DNA of 64,000 nt from Saccharothrix ecbatanensis. GTDB lineage: Bacteria; Actinomycetota; Actinomycetes; Mycobacteriales; Pseudonocardiaceae. The DNA is taken from contig NZ_JACHMO010000001.1 of assembly GCF_014205015.1 (NCBI RefSeq), forward strand, positions 6,510,001-6,574,000. The letters run 5' to 3'. The notes under the pieces were generated by a model. It did not search any database. It was not told the DNA's origin and saw nothing but the letters and a program-made list of their open reading frames with translations. The position numbers and the translations under genes are program-made. This document shows, piece by piece, positions 8,685 to 19,889 of the stretch. Every line of letters begins with the position of its first letter. Position 1 is the stretch's first letter.

Positions 8685-8717
8685 GACTGCCATCTGACCG
8701 CCATCCGACCGCCATCT
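8685..8717 (+). repeat. 11-bp tandem triplication just after a stop codon
   Basis: Three consecutive 11-bp units (GACTGCCATCT, GACCGCCATCC, GACCGCCATCT) begin 9 nt after the TAA of the Rv3235-family gene and lead straight into the terminator hairpin. Confidence 0.85.
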
Positions 8718-8723
8718 GCCGTC

Positions 8724-8769
8724 GCGGGGCCGGGCAACCACAAACCCAACCCTCACCACCCGGCCCCGC
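8724..8769 (+). terminator. Terminator hairpin after the Rv3235-family gene
   Basis: Arms GCGGGGCCGGG (8724-8734) and CCCGGCCCCGC (8759-8769) pair perfectly over 11 bp. The 24-nt loop is C/A-rich with no G. It lies about 50 bp after the stop codon. Confidence 0.7.
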
Positions 8770-9400
8770 ACCGCCCACCACTAACACGATCGGGTGGCAA
8801 TACCGCGAAAATGTACGGAAACACTGTTACCGCACATCGGTTGATTAGACCGAGCCGCGAACCACCCCGACCACAACTCCACACCCCCAACACCCACCAC
8901 TCACTCCCGACACCAGCCACCCCAACACCCACGCCCGACACCCAGCCGCCCCTAAACCCGCCAGCCACCACCCCACCCGCCGCCACCCGCCACCCGCCGC
9001 CCGCCGCCCGCACCAGCAGCCCGCAGCCGCAGCCGCAGCCGCAGCCCGACCGCTGCACAGCCATCGGACTGGACCTACCCCTCCCGGAACCACCAGCCCG
9101 GCCGCGCCCGCCACGCCCAAGCAGCCCGACATGCCCGCAACACCCCTGCCCTCCAAGGCCCTCACCCCGAAACCCGCCACCACAGCGGCCAGGCCAGCCA
9201 AGCCGTGCCACATCGTCAAGTGCGGATGAGCGGTGATGCGGGCGCGGTGCCAGCGGTGGGCCGCAGCGGCAGCGCGGACGTGTACGGCGGGGGCGGACCG
9301 GTGCGTCGGGGCGGACGGGCGCGGGAACGCGCGGTGTGGTGCTGGCTGCGGCCGATGGCAGCGCGGAGAGGCCGGCAGCGCCGTCAGCGCGGAGAGGACC

Positions 9401-9460
9401 GGCGGCGCAGGCACGCGCAGGCGAGCGCAGGCAAGCGCAGGCAAGCGCAGGCAAGCGCGG
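9401..9460 (+). repeat. 10-bp tandem array (GCAAGCGCAG type)
   Basis: Six contiguous 10-bp units run GGCGGCGCAG, GCACGCGCAG, GCGAGCGCAG, GCAAGCGCAG twice and GCAAGCGCGG. They lie in the G-rich half of the spacer before secA and are not part of a credible gene. Confidence 0.85.
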
Positions 9461-9801
9461 ATGGTCGGGGACCGGGCGCGGGCAGGCGGTGATGTAGGGG
9501 GGTGGGTGTCCGGCGCGGCGGGCCGTTGCCTGCGGCGGGCCGGCGTGGCAAGTGCGGACGGGGTGCGGCCAGGCGCGAGCGAGTTGGGCACGGACGCGAC
9601 TGGGGGCGGCCAGGCGCGGATGGGCGGGAGCGGACGGCGCGGGGCCGTGCGAGGCGGCGCGGGACGGTGGGCGCGGGCAGTCGGATCGGTGCGGATCAGC
9701 GCCGCTGGGTACGGGGCCGGATCGGTGCCGCTGGGTGCGAGGGTGCGAGGCGTGCCTGTGGATGGGAGTGGCGGGCGGGCGTCGGCGGGTGGATCGGCTG
9801 C

Positions 9802-9852
9802 GTCTGGTCGGTCGGCACGTCTGGTCGGTCGGCACGTCTGGTCGGTCGGCTG
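9802..9852 (+). repeat. 17-bp tandem array (GTCTGGTCGGTCGGCAC)
   Basis: Three head-to-tail 17-bp copies start at 9802, 9819 and 9836. The first two are identical and the third differs near its end. Further GGTCGG-rich degenerate copies follow to about 9870. Confidence 0.88.
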
Positions 9853-9933
9853 AGTCTGGTGGTCGGCTCGGGTCGGCTCTCGGGTTGGTCGGCTGGATTG
9901 GGCGAGTGGGCGACTGGGCGCCATTGGGCGTGA

Positions 9934-9978
9934 ACGTGAAGCGGGGTGCCGACCAAAGGCCGGCACCCCGCTTCACGT
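9934..9978 (-). terminator. secA terminator, 18-bp perfect stem
   Basis: Arms ACGTGAAGCGGGGTGCCG (9934-9951) and its exact complement (9961-9978) enclose a 9-nt loop. It begins 12 bp beyond the secA TAA on the minus strand and is one of the strongest hairpins in the window. Confidence 0.9.
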
Positions 9979-9990
9979 GTCGTTCTGGTG

Positions 9991-12861
<2,871 letters not shown>

Positions 12862-13276
12862 CCGGGTCGACCTCATTACCTCATCGCGACGCGCCCGGGG
12901 GACGGGCGCCTTCCACAGGGCTCACCACGGCCATGGCGAGCCTTCACCACCGACCATCGTAGGCAAGTCGTGAAGGTGTGTGCACAGACACAGGTAGGAA
13001 GGGGTGCGAAACCCGCGTAACGGCCCCCCGTGAGCCCTCCGGGGGCACCCCCAACGCCCCCAACACGGCCACACGCACTCGCCACCAAGATCACGCCCCC
13101 AAACCGGTCAAGAGCCCAAGCGCCACCGGACCGACGCACCCAGCACGGGCTCACGACCCAGGACGCGCCGCCGCCGGGCACCCACCAGATCCAGAAGATT
13201 CACCCGATGTGGAGGCCCTCGCACCCGATCTCGCACCCGATGTGGAGCCCCCCGGAACGTCCACCGCCCCCAAGGC
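12862..13276. other. Upstream region of secA, no gene seen
   Basis: This is the first part of the 632-bp gap between secA and hpf. Frames here are short and Pro/Arg-rich without gene-like codon use. It presumably contains the secA promoter near 12870-12980. The rest of the gap is the dispersed repeat (13277-13429) and the hpf terminator (13439-13467). Confidence 0.6.
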
Positions 13277-13429
13277 GACCACCACGCGAGGTCGCGTCGA
13301 TCGTTCGCGGCCCGTTTCCGGCGATCACGCCCTTCGATCGTCGGAAACGGGTCGCGAGCGGTCTGCCTGCCGCGGAGCGGCTAATCGGACTCAGCCAGGC
13401 GACCGAGCCGCCGTCTGCGGAGCAGCGGC
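13277..13429 (+). repeat. Dispersed structured repeat, copy A
   Basis: About 153 bp that recur in reverse orientation at 18865-18993. The shared left part includes ACCACCACGCGAGGTCGCG and GTCGATCGTTCGCGGC, and the shared right part is CCAGGCGACCGAGCCGCCGT. The centre forms a stem CCGTTTCCG/CGGAAACGG around a 21-nt loop; in copy B the stem pairs are changed together. The right end forms a second GCCGC/GCGGC hairpin. Relative to copy B this copy has about 25 extra bases between the two structures. It lies between secA and hpf. Confidence 0.85.
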
Positions 13430-13438
13430 AAATAAGCA

Positions 13439-13467
13439 CAGCCCCGGCGGGCAAGACGCCGGGGCTG
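13439..13467 (-). terminator. hpf terminator
   Basis: Arms CAGCCCCGGCG (13439-13449) and CGCCGGGGCTG (13457-13467) pair over 11 bp with a 7-nt loop, about 26 bp beyond the hpf stop on the minus strand. Confidence 0.88.
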
Positions 13468-13493
13468 CGAGGGTCTAGTGAGGGGGACCGTGG

Positions 13494-14183
13494 TCAGGCG
13501 AGCCTGATCACGCCGTAGTCGAATCCCTTTCGGCGGTAGACGACGCTCGGACGTCCGCTGTCCGCGTCGGAGAACAGGTAGAAGTCGTGGCCGACCAGTT
13601 CCATCTCGTAGAGAGCCTGGTCGACGGTCATCGGCTTGGCCGTGTGCTCTTTCTCGCGCACGATCTGGCCGGGCAGGCTGTCCTCGATGCCGTCTTCCCA
13701 GCGCTGCGAGGGCACTTCCGCCATGCCCTCGTCCGCGGGTTCCGACTCGTCCGCTTCCAGCACGGCAGTCCGGCCGAACCACTTGCCCTGCGTCTGGGCG
13801 TCGTGTTCGGGGCCGAGGGGCAGAGTGTCCGCGAGTCCACTGGTCGCCTCGGCGACCGACGTTGGGCCGCGTCGCCCGTGGTGCACGCGCCTGCGGTCAT
13901 GCGAGCGCCGCAACCGGTTCTCGAGCTTCGTGACCGCGGAGTCCAGGGCGGCGTAGAAGTCGCCCGCACACGCTTCGGCGCGAATCACCGGGCCGCGTCC
14001 CTTGCCGGTGATTTCCACACGCTGGCAGTTCTTGGACTGCCGGCGGTTCGGCTCGTGGAAGAGCTCCACGTCAAAGCGGATGACCTTGCGGTCGTAACGC
14101 TCAAGCCGCGTCAGCTTGTCGGCTACGTGAACCCGATAGTGATCGGGCACCTCGACATTGCGGCCCTTAACGACGATGTCCAT
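13494..14183 (-). CDS. hpf: Ribosome hibernation-promoting factor, long form
   Basis: A 229-residue long-form HPF (RaiA/YfiA N-domain plus dimerising C-domain). It stalls translation in non-growing cells by pairing 70S ribosomes into 100S dimers. The N-domain begins MDIVVKGRNVEVPDHYR and includes FDVELFHEPN and AALDSAVTKLENRLRR. The C-domain has KPMTVDQALYEMELVGHDFYLF and ends GFDYGVIRL, the conserved dimerisation element. GGAGG sits 6 nt before the ATG at 14183, which settles the start. Homologue of Rv3241c, with its own terminator. Confidence 0.95.
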   Translation of the reverse strand: MDIVVKGRNVEVPDHYRVHVADKLTRLERYDRKVIRFDVELFHEPNRRQSKNCQRVEITGKGRGPVIRAEACAGDFYAALDSAVTKLENRLRRSHDRRRVHHGRRGPTSVAEATSGLADTLPLGPEHDAQTQGKWFGRTAVLEADESEPADEGMAEVPSQRWEDGIEDSLPGQIVREKEHTAKPMTVDQALYEMELVGHDFYLFSDADSGRPSVVYRRKGFDYGVIRLA

Positions 14184-14615
14184 ACACGACCTCCCTCGCT
14201 TTGCTGCGAGCAATGGCTTTGGATCGCTTGGGCGCCGGATTCGCGATCATGGTCGCGGACTTTGTCGCTGAGGGTGGTCCCTCAGCGCCCCACCGGCGCC
14301 AGGGTCATGGGCTGTTCGCCTCCTCCCCGCGTGCCGGGAACGCTGATAGCGGTGCACGTTAGCCCGGTATTCGCCGCCGCGACACCCCCCGGGGCGGGGG
14401 AACTCCAAGAATTTCCAGCAGTGACACAGAGCGACGAGAAACCGGTACCAGCTATGCGTCGCGCGCGCACGCTGAGACGCCCCGCTGACGGCCGCTCACC
14501 CGAACGGCCCAGCTCGGCGCGGTCACCTGTCGCCAGAGCGACTACGGCGAACGGCCGTGGTGGGGACGTCATATCCGGCCAACGGGCGAACGTGCCGAGA
14601 GGTTCCCGGCATGTT
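14184..14615. other. Gap between comF and hpf with one hairpin, no gene seen
   Basis: No gene-like frame is present in these 432 bp. A perfect CGCTGAGGG/CCCTCAGCG stem with a TGGT loop lies at 14266-14287. It is placed either to end comF transcription or to act in the hpf leader. The hpf promoter is expected between it and 14183. Confidence 0.6.
14266..14287 (-). terminator. 9-bp hairpin with tetraloop upstream of hpf
   Basis: Arms 14266-14274 and 14279-14287 are perfect complements closed by TGGT. It lies about 330 bp beyond the comF stop and 80 bp before the hpf start, so it could be a late terminator or a leader structure of hpf. Confidence 0.5.
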
Positions 14616-15248
14616 TCACCCGCGTGGGTGACGGCGGCGGGCTGTTGTCAGCGTGAGCACGGCGGATACCCGGTATCCCCCGGTTTTCAACACCGAAACG
14701 CACGCGGCTGCCGTCGATCCCGTGGTCACCACGTCGTCCAGCAGGACAAGCCCCGCTCCGGGTGGCGGTAGACCGCCTGGAACGAGCCGGACGCGACCGG
14801 CCAGATTCGCCTGCCGGGACGCCGCGTCGAGCTTCACCGAATCACGAACACCTTTCGTGAATGCGAGTGCGGGCGCCACGGAAAAGCCGGACGCACGTGC
14901 CATTCTCAGCACGTGGGAACCGCCGCGGGCACGGGCGGCGGACGCGCGGGAAGGCGCGGGCACCAGCCACGGATCCGACCCCACACCGGGCAATCGGGGA
15001 AGTGCGGCGGCGATCAACGCGCCGAACACGGCCGCGAGTTCCCGACGCCCGCGCTCCTTGAACGCGAGCACCAACTCGCGCGCCGCACCCGCGTACGCGG
15101 CCAACGCGTACACCGGCGGCCCGACACCGGGAACGCGTATCGGAAGCCCGAACAGGGCCAGGCAACGGGCGCACAGCCGCACGCCCCAGGTGCCGCAGCC
15201 GGGACAGCGGGGCGGGAACAGCAGGTTGATCAGCATGGTCACGACCAT
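14616..15248 (-). CDS. ComF-family phosphoribosyltransferase-like protein
   Basis: A 210-residue ComF-type protein. It has a Cys4 zinc finger (CPGCG and CARC) near the N-terminus and a type I PRTase fold with the PRPP loop VLLDDVVTTGST near 170. Homologues are linked to DNA uptake in competent bacteria, but their role in actinomycetes is not established. The start at 15248 (MVVTMLINLLF) is supported by a GGGGGT stretch upstream; 15236 is an alternative. It corresponds to Rv3242c between lpqB and hpf. Confidence 0.88.
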   Translation of the reverse strand: MVVTMLINLLFPPRCPGCGTWGVRLCARCLALFGLPIRVPGVGPPVYALAAYAGAARELVLAFKERGRRELAAVFGALIAAALPRLPGVGSDPWLVPAPSRASAARARGGSHVLRMARASGFSVAPALAFTKGVRDSVKLDAASRQANLAGRVRLVPGGLPPPGAGLVLLDDVVTTGSTAAACVSVLKTGGYRVSAVLTLTTARRRHPRG

Positions 15249-15315
15249 GCCGGCGACCCCCGACAATCCAGGGCCTATCGGGGAGCTGTGCGGAATTCTC
15301 GATCGGGTGAAGCTC

Positions 15316-15370
15316 AAGCCGACAAGCGAGAGCCGACAAGCGAGCCGACAACCGTCAGCCGACGAGACGA
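15316..15370. repeat. Degenerate 12-14-bp tandem array next to the lpqB stop
   Basis: Four units of AGCCGACAAGCGAG type begin at about 15317, 15331, 15343 and 15357 and become more divergent towards 15370. The array ends three bases from the lpqB stop codon (15373-15375). Confidence 0.75.
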
Positions 15371-15372
15371 CC

Positions 15373-17106
15373 TCAGCCCGGGTAGAACGCCCGCGTGCCC
15401 GGCTGCACCTTGGTCGCGGACGCACGCCACACGTCGCCCACGTCACTGGCGCTCCACAGGCCGCTCTGGTCCACCGCCAGCACGTTCCGACCAGGCGCGG
15501 CCGTCACCGAGTTCACCGGCACGGTCAGATTCGACGTGCTGTACCGCTCGATCCGCACCCCGTCGATGTTGACCTTGGCGATCGGCCACGCCGGCAGCGA
15601 CGTGCTCACCACCACCACGTCCTGCGCCAGCCAGTCCAGCGACACCGCGCTGGCGCCCAGCTCGGCCGACCGGAGGTTGCGCGGCGACCGCAGCGACACC
15701 GCCGTGTCCTGCCCACGCACCACCGCCGCCACCACGAGCTTCCCGCCCACGACCGCCGCCACCCGCGTGCCGTCACGCGACAGCCGCAGCTCCGTGATGC
15801 CGCCGCCGAGCACGGCCAGCTCCGACGCGTTCACCGCGTTCGCCGTCCACCCGCTCTCGGTCTTGATCACGCGCACCACGTTGACGCCGTCGACCACCGT
15901 CCACACCTCGGTGCTCGGCTCGCCCTGCCGCCCGCTGAGCAGCCACGTCGGCCTGGTCATCGTGGCCGCGGGCAGTTCCACCTCGCCCAACGGCCCGGCC
16001 AGCGCACCGACCCGCAGCCGGACGGAGTTCTCCGCCACCCGGCCCACCACGGCCAGCTGACTGCCGTCCATCGACTGCGCCGCGCTGACCACCTGGTACT
16101 CGCCCGAACCGGCGGGCCCCGGCAGCGGTTCGCCGTTCATCTGCTGGACCCGCCCGTTGCCCACCAGCAGCCCGTTGAGGTCCGCCTTGGGCGTGGTCAG
16201 CGCCTCACCGGTCTGCACGTCCGTGGTCCGCCACTCGGGCTGGTCGGCGTTGATCGGCTGGCCTTCGACCAGCACCCGGATCCGACTGCTGCTCACCCCC
16301 GCCAGCGACTTCACGAACTGCGCCGCGATCTGCTTGCCGGTCTGCACCGTGATGTCGCCGACTTTCGTCAGGTCCACCTCCAGCGCGCCGTCGTTCGCTT
16401 CGGACGTCTTCCGGCGCTGCCCGGCGCCGTTCGGGATGGCCGTCGTCAACGCGCCGCGCATCCCCACCGCGGGCCCCTTGAGCAGCAGGTCCGTCACCCG
16501 GGTCGGGATTTCCGTCGACGGCGCCGCGACCACCCACCGCGGGTCGGGCACGAGCACGCTGAAGTCCGGGCTGTGGAAGAACAACGTCACCCGGCGGTAG
16601 TTCTGCTGGAACCCGCCCAACGGCACGTAGATGCCGTCCGGCGGCTTCGAGATGCGCCACTGGTTCTCGCTGTTGCGCTCGATGCCGATCGGCGTGTCCA
16701 GACCTCCGACGAGTTGGATGAACGAGTTGTCCTCCAACTGGAGCCGGCCGACGTTCCTGCCCTGGAGCAGCACCATGCGCTGCTTGTCGTCCCCCGTCAC
16801 GCTCGGCGTCGGCACGGTGTTGAACGTCGTCTCGATGATCGTCGGCATGACCTTGGTGTTCCAGGTCTTCTTCGCGTCCTCCGTCAGGTACGCCTTGGCC
16901 GCCTCGTAGTCGTCCTCGGGGTTGGCGGAGGCGTTGACGAACTCGCGGACCAGCGTCAACGGATCGATGTCGTCGACCGGTTTGGGCGCGGCGGCCTCAC
17001 TGGCGTTGCCGGGCGACGGGTTGACCGGGATCGGCGACGTCTCGGTCGGGATGGCGGCGCAGCCCGAGGCGACGCACACGGCCAGGAGCAGCGCGAACAG
17101 CCTCAC
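15373..17106 (-). CDS. lpqB: Lipoprotein LpqB, MtrAB-associated
   Basis: A 577-residue secreted lipoprotein. In mycobacteria LpqB binds the extracellular part of MtrB and modulates signalling. The start is GTG at 17106, giving a short signal peptide with lipobox ASGC (Cys near residue 15). An N-terminal GerMN-like domain region (about 50-290) is followed by a C-terminal beta-propeller-like region. The GTG overlaps the mtrB stop by four bases (GTGA), so expression is coupled to mtrAB. Homologue of Rv3244c. Confidence 0.94.
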   Translation of the reverse strand: MRLFALLLAVCVASGCAAIPTETSPIPVNPSPGNASEAAAPKPVDDIDPLTLVREFVNASANPEDDYEAAKAYLTEDAKKTWNTKVMPTIIETTFNTVPTPSVTGDDKQRMVLLQGRNVGRLQLEDNSFIQLVGGLDTPIGIERNSENQWRISKPPDGIYVPLGGFQQNYRRVTLFFHSPDFSVLVPDPRWVVAAPSTEIPTRVTDLLLKGPAVGMRGALTTAIPNGAGQRRKTSEANDGALEVDLTKVGDITVQTGKQIAAQFVKSLAGVSSSRIRVLVEGQPINADQPEWRTTDVQTGEALTTPKADLNGLLVGNGRVQQMNGEPLPGPAGSGEYQVVSAAQSMDGSQLAVVGRVAENSVRLRVGALAGPLGEVELPAATMTRPTWLLSGRQGEPSTEVWTVVDGVNVVRVIKTESGWTANAVNASELAVLGGGITELRLSRDGTRVAAVVGGKLVVAAVVRGQDTAVSLRSPRNLRSAELGASAVSLDWLAQDVVVVSTSLPAWPIAKVNIDGVRIERYSTSNLTVPVNSVTAAPGRNVLAVDQSGLWSASDVGDVWRASATKVQPGTRAFYPG

Positions 17107-18842
17107 CTGACCTCCTCGCGTTCGCCGGTGACGGGTTGCGCGGGCTGCCACGTGATCTCCTCCTCGGTCAGCTCGACGACCTCGTCCGCCGGGTCCTCGC
17201 CGTCCTCCGACTCGACCACGGGCGGCAGGTCGGGCGGTTCCAACGGGAGCGGGCTGGACTTCAGCTCGTGGCCGTGGCGGCACGGCAGGGTCAGCCGGAA
17301 CACGGCGCCGTGGCCGCGTTCGCCCCACGCCTCCAGCCAGCCGCCGTGCAGCCGCGCGTCCTCCAGGCTGATCGACAGGCCGAGCCCGGTGCCGCCGGTG
17401 CGGCGGTTGCGGGACGGGTCGGCGCGCCAGAACCGGTTGAACACCAGCTCGGCCTCACCGGGGCGCAGGCCGACGCCGCGGTCCCGGACGATCACCGCGA
17501 TCGCCTCGCCGTCACCGCGGAGCTTCAGCTCGACCGGCAGTCCCTCGCCGTGGTCGATGGCGTTGGCCAGCAGGTTCCGCAGGATCCGCTCGACCCGGCG
17601 GGCGTCCAGTTCGGCGGTGACCTCCTCGTCGGGCAGGTCCATCACGATCGTCGTGCCGCTGCTGTTGGCGATCGCGCGCACCGCGTCGTGGGCACGCCGG
17701 GCCAGCACGCGGATGTCGACCAGGTCGGCGGCCAGCTCTTCCACGCCCGCGTCGAGGCGGCTGATCTCCAGCAGGTCGCCGAGCAGCGATTCGAACCGGT
17801 CCAGCTCGTCCACCAGCAGCTCCGTGGAGCGCGCCAGGCCGCCGGGGAACTGCTCGCGGGACGCGTGCAGCACGTCCGCGGCCATCCGGACGGTCGTCAA
17901 CGGCGTGCGCAGCTCGTGCGAGACATCGGAGGTGAAGCGGCGTTGGAGCTGGCCGAACTCCTCCAGCTGGTGGATCTGCCGCTGGATGCTCGCGGCCATC
18001 TCGTTGTACGACTCGGCGAGCCGGGCCACGTCGTCCTCGCCGACCACGGGCATCCGCTGGTCGAGGTTGCCGTCGGCGAACCGCTCGGCGATCTCGGCCG
18101 CCTGCCGCACCGGCCGCACGACCTGCCGGGTGACCAGGTTCGCGATGAGGGCGAGCAGCAGGAGCAACGCCAGCCCGCCGATGACGAGGGTGCTCTGCAC
18201 GACGTCCGCGGTGGCCTGTTCGCTGGTCAGCGGGAACAGCAGGTAGAGGTGCATGGCGCGGGCGGAGCTGTTAACCGGTTTGCCGACGACGAGCAGCGTC
18301 GTCGGGCCGGTCTCCCGGGCGACGGTGGTGATCTGGTAGCCGGCGCTGCCCCGGTCGAGCATCTTGACCAGGCCCTCGGGCACGTCGCGGTACTCACCGA
18401 CGGCGATAGGGAGGCCGTCCGAGCCGACGCCGGCCGGGTCGGGGTCGTAGAGCACCGGTTCGAACGCGCCCGCGCCGGAGCTGGTCGGGTCGAGGTCGAC
18501 ACCGGACGTGTTGATCTTGTTCAGGGCGGCGGTGAAGCGGGTCTTCACGCTGTCCGGACCGGGGTTGAGACCCGCCAGGTCCGGCTGGATCGCCGCCGCG
18601 CTCGCCTCGGCCTGCCGGAGCGCCGCTTCGATCTTGGTCTCCAGCAGCTGGCCGGTGATCTGCACCTGGAGGACCATGCCGAGCACGAACACCACGGCGG
18701 ACGACAGCGCGAGGGTGCTCACCACGACGCGCAGTTGCAGCGACCGCCGCCAGAGCTCACCGAAGGAGACCGCTTGGCGGCGCGCGCGCTCAACCACGCG
18801 GCGCACCTCGCGCGCCACGAGCCTGAGCCAGCGCCGTTTCAT
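17103..18842 (-). CDS. mtrB: Sensor histidine kinase MtrB
   Basis: A 579-residue membrane kinase partnered with MtrA. Two membrane segments (about 35-60 and 220-245) flank an extracellular sensor domain. A HAMP domain follows (RQVVRPVRQAAEIAERFADG, about 250), then the H-box SHELRTPL near 305, the N-box NLLANAIDHG, and G-boxes DRGVGLRPG and GGTGLGLSI. An acidic tail follows. It controls envelope and division genes in mycobacteria. The start is ATG at 18842. The 184-bp gap to mtrA holds dispersed repeat copy B. Confidence 0.96.
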   Translation of the reverse strand: MKRRWLRLVAREVRRVVERARRQAVSFGELWRRSLQLRVVVSTLALSSAVVFVLGMVLQVQITGQLLETKIEAALRQAEASAAAIQPDLAGLNPGPDSVKTRFTAALNKINTSGVDLDPTSSGAGAFEPVLYDPDPAGVGSDGLPIAVGEYRDVPEGLVKMLDRGSAGYQITTVARETGPTTLLVVGKPVNSSARAMHLYLLFPLTSEQATADVVQSTLVIGGLALLLLLALIANLVTRQVVRPVRQAAEIAERFADGNLDQRMPVVGEDDVARLAESYNEMAASIQRQIHQLEEFGQLQRRFTSDVSHELRTPLTTVRMAADVLHASREQFPGGLARSTELLVDELDRFESLLGDLLEISRLDAGVEELAADLVDIRVLARRAHDAVRAIANSSGTTIVMDLPDEEVTAELDARRVERILRNLLANAIDHGEGLPVELKLRGDGEAIAVIVRDRGVGLRPGEAELVFNRFWRADPSRNRRTGGTGLGLSISLEDARLHGGWLEAWGERGHGAVFRLTLPCRHGHELKSSPLPLEPPDLPPVVESEDGEDPADEVVELTEEEITWQPAQPVTGEREEVR

Positions 18843-18864
18843 CTTGCCGCTGCTGTGCTGGATG

Positions 18865-18993
18865 GCCGCTGCTTCGCAGACGGCGGCTCGGTCGCCTGGA
18901 AGTCGACCGCTCGCGACCTATTTTCCGACGATCGAAAAGCGTGATCGCCGGAAAATGTGCCGCGAACGATCGACGCGACCTCGCGTGGTGGTC
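18865..18993 (-). repeat. Dispersed structured repeat, copy B
   Basis: Read on the minus strand this 129-bp sequence matches copy A (13277-13429) closely at both ends. Its central stem is ATTTTCCG/CGGAAAAT where copy A has CGTTTCCG/CGGAAACG, so three stem positions changed with pairing kept. The adjoining GCCGC/GCGGC hairpin differs from copy A by one loop base. It fills most of the mtrA-mtrB gap and would be transcribed in the mtrAB message. Confidence 0.85.
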
Positions 18994-19026
18994 CCGTTAG
19001 GCGTCGCGGAGTGCCGACGCCGACGA

Positions 19027-19713
19027 TCACGGCGGGCCGGCCTTGTACCCGACGCCTCGGACGGTCAGGACCACCTCGGGGTGCTCCGGGTCGCGCTCCA
19101 CCTTGGAGCGCAGCCGCTGCACGTGGACGTTCACCAGTCGGGTGTCCGCCGCGTGCCGGTAGCCCCACACCTGCTCCAGCAGCACCTCGCGGGTGAACAC
19201 CTGGCGCGGCTTGCGGGCCAGCGCCACGAGCAGGTCGAACTCCAGTGGCGTGAGCTGGATCGGCTTGCCCTCGCGCAGCACCTCGTGGCCGGGCACGTCG
19301 ATGGTCAGGTCGCCGATCTGCAACACCTCGGCCGGCTCGGCCTCGGTGCGGCGCAAGCGGGCGCGGATGCGCGCCACCAGCTCCTTCGGCTTGAACGGCT
19401 TGACCACGTAGTCGTCCGCGCCGGACTCCAGGCCAAGCACGACGTCCACCGTGTCGCTCTTGGCGGTCAACATCACGATCGGAACGCCCGACTCGGACCG
19501 GATCGCCTTGCAGACGTCGATCCCGTTCATGCCGGGCAGCATCAAGTCGAGCAGGACCAAGTCCGGCTTCAGCTCGCGCAGCGCGGGCAGCGCGCGTGCG
19601 CCGTCGGCCACCACAGCGGTGTCGAAGCCCTCGCCCCGCAGCACGATGGTCAGCATCTCCGCCAAAGCGGGGTCGTCGTCCACGACGAGCACGCGTGCCT
19701 TCATACCCAACAT
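19027..19713 (-). CDS. mtrA: Response regulator MtrA
   Basis: A 228-residue OmpR-type regulator, the same length as M. tuberculosis MtrA. The receiver domain has VLVVDDD acidic residues, the phospho-acceptor Asp in LLDLMLPGMNG near 56 and the Lys in VKPFKPKEL near 105. The winged-helix DNA-binding domain includes SLTPLEFDLLV-type QLTPLEFDLLVALARKP and VWGYRHAADTRLVNVHV. The ATG at 19713 (MLGMKARVLV) was preferred by comparison with the family; 19704 is three codons downstream. It is first in an mtrA-mtrB-lpqB operon. Confidence 0.97.
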   Translation of the reverse strand: MLGMKARVLVVDDDPALAEMLTIVLRGEGFDTAVVADGARALPALRELKPDLVLLDLMLPGMNGIDVCKAIRSESGVPIVMLTAKSDTVDVVLGLESGADDYVVKPFKPKELVARIRARLRRTEAEPAEVLQIGDLTIDVPGHEVLREGKPIQLTPLEFDLLVALARKPRQVFTREVLLEQVWGYRHAADTRLVNVHVQRLRSKVERDPEHPEVVLTVRGVGYKAGPP

Positions 19714-19889
19714 CGTCCCACTAGCTGTCGGGAGTCCACGCACCGCCCAGCGGTCATCGCTGCTGGTCGCCGGACGGGTCCACTCCGTAGCCAGTCTCTG
19801 TCGCCGATCCACCAGCCCACCTCGTCTCGCTGAACGGGAATCGTCAGCGACTCATCGGCAGACCGGTGACGTTTTGTTACTTTCTCACA

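Larger units (their letters stand above)
8770..9933. other. Non-coding, low-complexity spacer with a strand-composition flip
   Basis: No reading frame here looks like a gene; translations in all frames are Pro/Thr/Arg- or Gly/Arg/Ala-rich nonsense. From about 8845 to 9215 the plus strand is C-rich and G-poor. From about 9230 to 9930 it is strongly G-rich. Hexamer CCGCAG runs at about 9021-9047 and the tandem arrays listed separately add to the low complexity. In M. tuberculosis this interval between Rv3235 and secA1 holds Rv3236c-Rv3239c, which are absent here. Confidence 0.75.

Noticed and set aside
8753..9976. Long Pro/Arg-rich frames on the minus strand before secA
   Set aside because: Overlapping frames in two phases both stay open because the DNA is low-complexity. 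There is no Shine-Dalgarno, domain or gene-like codon pattern.
15316..15370. Small RNA gene or leader of comF
   Set aside because: It is downstream of lpqB and consists only of simple degenerate tandem units without stable structure.
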